The position numbers and the translations under genes were made by a program. 64,000 nucleotides of DNA from Lunularia cruciata (lineage: Eukaryota; Streptophyta; Marchantiopsida; Lunulariales; Lunulariaceae). Location of the stretch: positions 54,913,034 through 54,977,033 of the forward strand of contig OX419762.1 of NCBI GenBank assembly GCA_948567375.1, written 5' to 3'. Below, in pieces: positions 56,701 through 64,000 of the stretch (position 1 is the stretch's first letter; each line of letters begins with the position of its first letter). Below the pieces are notes generated by a model. The model saw only the letters and a program-made list of their open reading frames with translations. It was not told the DNA's origin and made no database searches.

Positions 56701-56942
56701 TGAATGAGATGGATGGAATATATGGACCACCAAACCATTGGGATTTTTGGGTCCAAATACTACCCAAGCATTGTTTCACACAATTCATCACCTTGCACTT
56801 TGGACAAGATTTTCTGCATGTGATCACCATATTTGAGGAACCCTTGGTGCTTTCGGTTGTAATTCATGGAGAACAGTGGACGTGATGTTTCTATGTGTTA
56901 ATAAATTAGATAGATTGGGAGTGGTTTGATAGAGTAGCAACC

Positions 56943-57860
56943 ATGGTGGCAATACCCAATATTATCCTTGCTATGCAGCAACAAATTGAGCACCTTACTC
57001 GGTTGTTGGATGAACAAGATCTTTCACGACAATAGCAAGTGGAGAGAGAACCAATTTGAGAAGGAGAAGATCGGATCAGATTCCCTAAACCCAAGGTATT
57101 TGAGTGCAAGAATTGTCTCAGTGCAGTGGAGAATTTTGTGTTTAATTGTGGACGTTATTTTGTAGCTACTAATCTACAAGACGAGCAAAAACAAATTCTC
57201 TTGGCTTCTAGCCAATTGGATGGAGTAGCAAAGCTATGGTGGAGATTCCAAGTGGAGCGAGCTGAGCAACAAATTGTTGCACCAATCTTGACATCGGCAA
57301 AATTCAAGAGCGCAATAATGAGTCAACTCCAAGCTATAAATGCGACAAGAGCTGCACATGATAAGTTGGCAGAGTTAAAATAGATGGCTCCGTAAGAAGT
57401 TACATCATGCAATCCCAAAACATCATTGTGCAAATTCTAGATATATTGGAAGGTGAAGTTTTGGATTGATTTGTGAGAGGCTTGAAGGCGAGAACCAAAT
57501 CAGAGGTAACCATGCAAGAGCCACAACACTTGGAGGAAGCCATGCAATTGGCCAAACATTTTGATTCCTTGGTGGCAACAACTTGGTCTTGACCTTGACC
57601 TCCATAGTGCCTACCAATACACTACAAACAAGTGGAGGAGCCAGCACCAATGGAGATTGATGCCAATCAACAAAGACCACTTGGCACGATAGATAGAGAG
57701 AAACTGCGAAAAAATGGTGGTTGTTTTTTATGTTGCCAATTTAGGCATTGCATTATTGAATGTCCACTCAAGAATAGATGACCTCAACAAGTTGCCCTGG
57801 TGGAGGTTGTGGAGCGGAATGATCAGGGAAACAAGGAATCCTAATAGGAGATTTTGAGCC
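56943..57860 (+). pseudogene. Gypsy C1 gag (broken)
   Basis: Starts 'MVAIPNIILAMQQQIEHL' and continues by frameshift to 'KVFECKNCLSAVENFVF', then 'SSQLDGVAKLWWRF' (57126-57383, a typical gag stretch), then a knuckle near 57715-57770 'CFLCCQFRHCIIECP' (CCHC). Several stops. Same order as C2 gag at 60448-61300. Confidence 0.75.
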
Positions 57861-57894
57861 ACTTGTTGGGAGCTTCATTAGTTCCAATGGGATT

Positions 57895-58520
57895 GAAGGC
57901 TTGACCTATGCAAGTTTGCTTCACTTGCAAGGTACGATATCTAATTGGGGTTGTAGGATTTTGGTTGATTCTGGAAGTTCACATAATTGCTTGTCTATGC
58001 AAGTAGCAAAGGAATTGGGTATTCTTATCAAACCAGTGATTGGAAGTAGTTTGATGATGGCGGATGGTAGAAAGGTTTTGCATTCCGCACCTCGTATCCT
58101 ATTACCTTCAAGATTGGGAAGGAGTATTTGGAGTGTATGAGGTTTGCAGTGACACCTCTACATTATGATATCATTCTGGGTCTACCTTGGCTTGAACATC
58201 ATAAGGTTCAATTCAATTGGACCCGATGCCAAATTCAAGTACAACACCAAGGTAATAATTTCCAATTAGGTTGTCTAGCACTTAAGAATAGTCACTCCCA
58301 AGATGGGTAGTTTGTCAAGAAGGTAGCCATAGAGTGAACTTGGAGGAGAGATGAGTCCCAAGATGGGAAGTTTGCTAAGGAGCAAGCTTGGAAGAGAGAT
58401 GAGTCCCTAGAAGAGAAGTTTGTTAGTAAAGTAGCCATAGAGCAAGCTTAGGAGGAAGATAAGTTTGTATTTGCGGTGTGGATCAAGCCGATTGTACAAG
58501 AAAAATCTACGAAGGGTCGA
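57895..58520 (+). pseudogene. Gypsy C1 aspartic protease
   Basis: Reads 'GLTYASLLHLQGTISN' and 'RILVDSGSSHNCLSMQ'. The D-S-G active site (57967-57975) is intact. 'PVIGSSLMMADGRK' and, after a frameshift, 'LHYDIILGLPWLEHHKVQF' (58128-58310), the conserved retropepsin C-terminus, follow. A charged linker with repeated 'SQDGKF' leads to RT. Confidence 0.8.
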
Positions 58521-58559
58521 GAGCCTCATCAAGTAATGGTTGATTGGATAGTTAAGGAG

Positions 58560-59692
58560 TTTGTGGACGGGTTTCTGGATGATCTACCAAAGAGATTATC
58601 CTCCAATTCAGGTATGCCCTTCAAGTTGAGTTATTGCCAAGGAGTACTCCAATGAGTAGACTGATCTATTGGCTCTCACCAAAGAAGTTAGAGGAGTTGC
58701 AAACAACACTTATAGAGTTGTTGGGGAAGGACTTCATACAACATAGTACCTCTCCTTGGGGAGCACTGGTACTATTTGTTCCAAAGAACGATGGAAGACT
58801 TTGTTTTTGTATTGATTATTGTGGGCTCAATAAGCAAACCGTGAAGAACGCATATCCCTTGCCTCGGATTGATGACTTGCTTGATCAACTAAGTGGAGCC
58901 CCCTACTTTTCCAAGTTGGATCTTTGTAGCAGCTATTGGAAAATTCCTATTGATAGAGAGGATGTGCAAAAGACAACCTTTTGCACAAGGTATCAGTATT
59001 TTGAGTGGAGAGTTCTACCTTTCTAGCTCACTAATGCTCCAACAACCATCATGGATCAGATGCATCAGGTGTTGGATTGACTATTGGATCTGTCCGTGGT
59101 GGTATTCTTGGACAATATCTTAATCTATAACAAGACAGAGGTAGAACACATGACTCATATACAAGAAGTCCTAAGACGACTACGACAATGGAAATTTTAT
59201 TGCAAGAAGTCAAAGTGTGCCTTTTGGCAGAAGGAGGTTACCTTCTTGGGTCATAAGATCTCATCAGAGGGAATCAAGATGGAAGAAGAGAAGATCAAGG
59301 CCATTAGTGATTGGCCTATCCCAAAGGATGCTATAGAAGTACAGGCATTCAATTGATTGGCCAGTTTCTACCGACGGTTCATCCACTATTATGCCCATGT
59401 GACTGCACCATTGATTGACCTCTTAGGAAAGAACACGAGTTTCCAATGGACCACCAAGCATGAAGGATCATTTTAGAAGTTAAAGCATATGGTGTCTTCA
59501 AGATCTATTCTTCAACCATATGATCTTCAACTACCTTGTGTGGTTGATTTTGATGCTTCTAACTTTGCAATTGGAGAAGTGTTGCAATAGGAATTCCCAT
59601 ATGAACTACATCCCACTGCTTTTGTGTCTTGCCAACAAAATACAACTAAAAGAATAACTCTGCTCAAGATTGGGAGCAACTTGCAATGATAT
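58560..59692 (+). pseudogene. Gypsy C1 RT and start of RNase H, active site mutated
   Basis: Frame 58634-59026 reads '[15 protein letters not shown]', '[15 protein letters not shown]', '[18 protein letters not shown]', '[13 protein letters not shown]'. After a stop the active site reads F-L-D-N (59105-59116), with the second Asp changed to Asn. The thumb 'FLGHKISSEGI' and 'CVVDFDASNFAIG' (RNase H Asp) follow. The element is interrupted at 59692, in RNase H, where the C2 LTR starts. Several stops. Confidence 0.85.
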
Positions 59693-60176
59693 TGTAATAG
59701 TATGGAGTGTAGCAACAAAGTAAGTAAGGCTAATAAAGAAGAGAATAAGCCAAATTAGCCTAGAATATTCCAAATGAATCTAGGAAGCTTCTCAGGAAGC
59801 TTCTTGACTAGTAAACTTGCACCCCAAGTAGGTAGCTTCTAGAAGGAAGCTTCTAGAAGCTTCTAACTAGCTTAGCTTGCATGCCAAGTAGGCGGCTTCT
59901 ACAAGGAAGCTTCTTGAGAAGCTTCCCAATTAAGTTGGTTTGCACTCTAAGAAAGCTGCTCAAGGAAGCTTCTTGAGAAGCTTCCCAATTAAGTTGGTTT
60001 GCACTCTAAGAAAGCTGCTCAAGGAAGCTTCTTGAGAAGCTTCTCAAGGGCCTTGTATGCTACCTATAAATACCAAAGCCAAAACTCATGCTAGGCATTT
60101 GGAGTTTTCCCTCATTCAAGTGTCTCAATGTGAGTTTCCATTCTCCTATTTATCTCCTTGAATTTAGTCTTTTACA
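59693..60176 (+). repeat. Gypsy C2 5' LTR with GAAGCTTC array
   Basis: 484 bp, starts TGTAATAGTATGG and ends TTTTACA. Ten exact GAAGCTTC motifs (59784, 59796, 59846, 59856, 59906, 59918, 59965, 59977, 60024, 60036) lie upstream of a TATA box 'tataaatacc' near 60064. A 59-bp unit ending 'ctaagaaagctgctcaag' is tandemly duplicated at 59906-60040. Inserted in C1 RNase H. Confidence 0.9.
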
Positions 60177-60190
60177 TTGGTATCACAGCA
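60177..60190 (+). other. Primer-binding site, initiator Met tRNA type (C2)
   Basis: TTGGTATCACAGCA right after the LTR, closer to the TGGTATCAGAGC consensus than in C1. Confidence 0.8.
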
Positions 60191-60447
60191 AGAATGAGAT
60201 GGATGGAATATATGGACCACCAAATCCACTTCCACCAAACCATTGGGATTTTTGCGTCCAAATACTACCCAAGCATCATTTCACACAATTCATCACCTTG
60301 CACTTTGGATAAGATTTTTTGCATGTGATCACCATATTTGAGGAGCCCTTGGTGCTTCCAGTTGTAATTTATGGAGAACTATGGACGTGTTGGTTCTATG
60401 TGTTAATAAATTAGATAGATTGGGAGTGGTGTGATAGAGTAGCAACC

Positions 60448-61300
60448 ATGGCGGCAATACCCAATGTTATCCTTGCTATGTGGCAACAAATCGAGCACCT
60501 TACTTGATTGTTGGATGAACGAGATCTTTAACAAGAAGAGCAAGTAGAGAGAGTACCAATTTGAGAAGGAGAAGATCAAATCAGATTCCCTAAACCCAAG
60601 GTATTTGAGTGCAAGAATCTTCTCGGTGTAGTGGAGAATTTGTGTTTGATTTTGGACGTTATTTTGAAGCTACCAATCAACAAGACGAGCAAAAATAGAT
60701 TCTCTTGGCTTCTAGCCAATTGGATGGAGTAGCAAAGCTATAGTGGAGATTCCGAGTGAAGCAAACTGAACGACAAATTGTTGCACCAATCTTGACATGG
60801 GTAGAATTCAAGAGTACAATAATTAGTCAATTCCAAGCTATAAATGCCACAGGAGTTGCATGGGATAAATTTGCAGAGTTGAAACAGATTGGCTCTACAA
60901 GAAGCTACATCACGTAGTTGAAAAATATCATCATGCAAATTCCAAATATATTGGAAGGTGAAGCTCTGGATCGATTTGTGAGGGGCTTGAAGGCAAGAAC
61001 CAAATTAGAGGTAACCATGCAAGAGCCACAACACTTGGAGGAAGCCATGCGGTTGGTTGAACATTTTGATTCATTGGTGACAACAATTTGGTCTTGACTT
61101 GGACCTCCACATAGCCTACCAATACACAACACACAAGTGGAGGAGCCAGCACCAATGGAGATTGATGCCATTCAACAAAGACTACTTAACACGGTAGATA
61201 GAGAGAAATTGCGACAAAATGGTGGTTGTTTTTATTGCCGCCAATTGGGGCATCGCATTGCTAAATGTCCACTCAAGAATGGATGACCTCGACAAGTTGG
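60448..61300 (+). pseudogene. Gypsy C2 gag (broken)
   Basis: Begins 'MAAIPNVILAMWQQIEHL', then 'FPKPKVFECKN', 'ASSQLDGVAKL', 'IPNILEGEALDRFVRGLKA' and the CCHC knuckle 'CFYCRQLGHRIAKCP' near 61215-61270, intact C-x2-C-x4-H-x4-C. Parallel to C1 gag. In-frame stops remain. Confidence 0.75.
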
Positions 61301-61374
61301 CCTGGTGGAGGTTGTGGAGTGGAATAATTAGGGAAATGAGGAATCCTAGAAGGAGATTTTGACCTATTGGGAGC

Positions 61375-62247
61375 TTGATTAGTTCCAATGGGATTGAAGG
61401 CTTGACCTATGCAAGTTTGCTTCACTGGCAAGGTACGATATCTAATCGGGGTTGTAGGATTTTGGTTGATTATGGAAGTTCAAAAAATTGCTTGTCTATG
61501 CAAGTAGCAAAGGAATTGGGTATTCCTATCAAACCATTGATTGGAAGTAGTTTAATGATGGCGGATGGTAGAAAGGGTTCTACATTCTGCACCTCACATC
61601 CTGATACCTTCAAGATTGGGAAGGAGTATTTGGAGTGTATGAGGTTTGCAGTAACACCTCTATATTATGATATCATTCTGGGTCTAGCTTGGCTTGAACA
61701 TCATAAGGTTCAATTCAATTGGACCCAACGCCAAATTCAAGTACAACACCAAGGTAGGAATTTCCAATTAGGTTGTCTGGCACCTCTGAGTAAGACACCT
61801 AAGAATACTCAGTCTCAAGATCGGAAGTTTGTTGAGAAGGTAGCCATAGAGAAAACCTGGAAGGGAGATGAGTCCCAAGATGGGAAGTTTGCCAAGAAGG
61901 CAACCAAGGAGCAAGCTTGGAAGAGAGATGAGTCCCTAGAAGAGAAGTTTGTTAGTAAAGCAGCCATAGAACAAGCTTTGGAGGAAGATAAGTTTGTATT
62001 TGCCGTGTGTATCAAGCAGATTGCACAAGAACAATCTACAGAGGGCCAAGAGCCTCATCAAGCAATGGTTGATCGGATAGTTAAGGAGTTTGCGGACGTG
62101 TTTCCGGATGATCTGCCAAAGGGATTACCCTTCGATCTAGGTACGCCCTTCAAGATCAAGTTATTGCTAGGGAGTACTCCAATGAGTAGACCAATCTATT
62201 GGCTCTCACCAAAGGAGTTGGAGGAGTTGCAAACAACACTTACATAG
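61375..62247 (+). pseudogene. Gypsy C2 protease and linker, long open frame
   Basis: A 290-codon open stretch with 'GLTYASLLHWQGTISNR' and 'RILVDYGSSKNCLSM'. The protease D-S-G is D-Y-G here (61468-61476), which should inactivate it. 'LYYDIILGLAWLEHHKVQF' follows, then a charged linker with imperfect repeats of about 20 residues ('ESQDGKFAKKATKEQAWKRD'), then 'FPDDLPKGLPFDLGTPFKI' and 'STPMSRPIYWLSPKELEE', the start of RT. A stop ends the frame just inside RT. Confidence 0.8.
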
Positions 62248-63480
62248 TTGTTGGAAAAGGACTTCATATGACATAGTAAATCTCCTTGGGGAGCACTGGT
62301 ACTATTTGTTCCAAAGAAGGATGGAGGACTTTGTTTTTGTATTGATTATTGCGGGCTCAATAAGAAAACTGTGATGAACGCATATCCCTTGCCTTGGATC
62401 AATGACTTGCTTGATCAACTAAGTGGAGCATGCTACTTTTCCAAGTTGGATCTTTGTAGCGGCTATTGGCAAAATTCCTATTGATAGAGAGGATGTGCAA
62501 AAGATTGCCTTTCGCCAAAGGTATGGGCATTTTGAGTGGACAGTTCTACCTTTCTAACTCACTAATGCTCCAATAGCCATCATGGATCATATGCATCGGG
62601 TGTTGGATGGACTAGTGGATCTGTCCATGGTGGTGTTCTTGGATGATATCTTAATCTATAGCAAGACAGAGGTAGAACACGTGAATCATATACGAGAAGT
62701 CCTAAGACAATTATGACAATGGAAATTTTAGTGCAAGAAGTCAAAGTGTGCCTTTTGGCAGAAGGAGGTTACCTTCTTGGGTCATAAGATCTCATCAGAG
62801 GGAATCAAGATAGAAGAAGAGAAGATCAAGGCCATTACTGATTGGCCTACCCTGTAGGATGCTACAAAAGTATGGGCATTCAATGGATTGGCCAGCTTTT
62901 ACTGATGGTTCATCCACTATTATGCTCAGGTGGTTGCACCATTGACTGACCTCTTAGGAAAGAACACGAGTTTCCAGTGGACCACCAAGCATGAAGAAGC
63001 ATTTAAGAAGTTAAAGCATATAGTGTCTTCAAGACCCATCCTTCAACCATATGATCCTCAACTACCTTGTGTGGTTGATTTTGATGCTTCTAACTTTGCA
63101 ATTGGAGAAGTGTTGCAATAGAAATTCCCATATGGACTACATCCTATTGCCTTTGTGTCTCACTAACTAAATACAGCTGAAAAAAATTACTCTGCTCAAG
63201 ATCAGGAACAACTTGCAATGGTATATGCCACCAAGGTATAGAGGCATTATTTCTTAGGGAAACAAGTGATCATGCTAACTGATCACAAGCCATTCCTGCA
63301 GACCCTACACTTGGAGCACATGAAGAGTCAACATCATCAATGGGAAGAGTAAATCCAATTGTTTGACATCAAACTTGAGTACGAACCAGGTTGGTTCTAT
63401 GTCATCCTTGATGCTCTATCATGATGACCTAATTTGAAGGCTCTTCATCTCATCACGATGGCAATTACAACAGTGTCAAT
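62230..63480 (+). pseudogene. Gypsy C2 RT and RNase H (broken)
   Basis: Reads '[18 protein letters not shown]', '[19 protein letters not shown]' and the intact active site F-L-D-D (62636-62647). 'FLGHKISSEGI', 'NGLASFY'-like sequence and frame 62930-63121 'APLTDLLGKNTSFQW', 'CVVDFDASNFAIG' follow. RNase H continues with 'MLTDHKPFLQTLH' and 'YEPGWFYVILDALS'. Several stops, so not functional. Confidence 0.85.
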
Positions 63481-63639
63481 TGACCCCAAGGTCCATAACA
63501 AGTTTTTATCAGCTCTATAACAAGATCCCTTCTTCCAAATGGTACATGGTCATCTGACCGCATGTGAAAAGGAGTACAACACCTTCTCCTTCAAGGAAGG
63601 CCTTCTATTCCATGCAGACTAGATCTATGTTCTAGCCAA

Positions 63640-64000
63640 AGGTGATCTTCAACTTGTGCGCTTTCAAGAAGCCCATGATTTACCAATAGCTGGTCACATG
63701 GGAGTGGACAACACCTTGGGCACCCTCCAACGCCAATGGTGGTGGCCCAACATGACACGAGATGTTTGGGACTTTGTCAGATTGTGTGAGTGTTGTTAAT
63801 GTAACAAGGCCAGTAACCAAAAGCCGAGTGTACTCCTTCAGCCACTCCCCATTCCAACTACTCATTGGGCACATGTGACCTTAGATCTCATCACCTCCTT
63901 ACCCAAGACACAACAAGGTCACTCAACACAACAATTGTGGTGTTTGTGGATAAGCTTAATAAGGAAATCCATTTGGCACCAACTGTTGATACTGTGGATG
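63640..64000 (+). pseudogene. Gypsy C2 integrase N-terminus (runs off window)
   Basis: Reads 'EAHDLPIAGHMGVDNTLGT', 'WWPNMTRDVWDFVRLC' and 'CCXCNKASNQK', the H2C2 zinc-binding domain of gypsy integrase (H-x-H ... C-x2-C). Then 'HWAHVTLDLITSLPK', the start of the DDE core with its first Asp. The window ends before the rest, so a C-terminal chromodomain cannot be judged. Confidence 0.8.

Noticed and set aside
1-64000. CRISPR arrays, tRNA or rRNA genes, bacterial operons
   Set aside because: None seen; intron-containing gene and plant-type retroelements show nuclear plant DNA.

Overview
This is a nuclear window from a land plant with a large, repeat-rich genome. It holds two convincing host genes: a multi-exon carotenoid cleavage dioxygenase and an intronless F-box gene. 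Nearly everything else is old, nested and stop-ridden Ty3/gypsy and Ty1/copia LTR retrotransposon, plus one non-LTR retroelement. The decayed nested elements and sparse genes would suit a gymnosperm, fern or other non-flowering plant, but I cannot fix the taxon from sequence alone.

Layout. 1-12.2 kb is a nest of gypsy remnants: a gag-like coiled-coil region (family B, minus), an integrase end with LTR family A, and two pieces of family M. Family M carries a decayed C5-cytosine DNA methyltransferase domain inside pol, upstream of reverse transcriptase. 12.2-14.3 kb is non-coding, with short dispersed repeats and a 145-bp near-perfect foldback. 14.3-17.7 kb (minus) is a non-LTR retrotransposon with reverse transcriptase and a restriction-like-endonuclease-type C-terminus. 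20.1-26.2 kb (plus) is the dioxygenase gene; I could join 15 exons into a 676-residue frame with all four iron-binding histidines. 27.5-36 kb holds a second copy of the non-LTR 5' part and two more copies of gypsy B, in opposite orientations, each running from gag straight into a B-type LTR. 36-41.9 kb (minus) is a family A element with LTR, tRNA-Asp-like primer site, gag, protease and RT, with a deletion between RNase H and integrase. 43.7-46.2 kb is a copia remnant. 49.8-51.1 kb (minus) is the F-box gene. 54.6-55.6 kb is a copia fragment on the minus strand. 56.2-64 kb holds two closely related gypsy C elements; the second begins inside the RNase H region of the first and runs off the window.

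No operon-like organisation is expected or seen. The dioxygenase gene should act in a plastid carotenoid/apocarotenoid pathway, and the F-box protein in SCF-type ubiquitination. The points most worth following up are the methyltransferase-bearing gypsy family, the heat-shock-element-like array in the gypsy C LTRs, the gag-only gypsy B family, the ~99-bp dispersed repeat with a target-site duplication, and the unusual number of near-perfect foldbacks and short tandem duplications.
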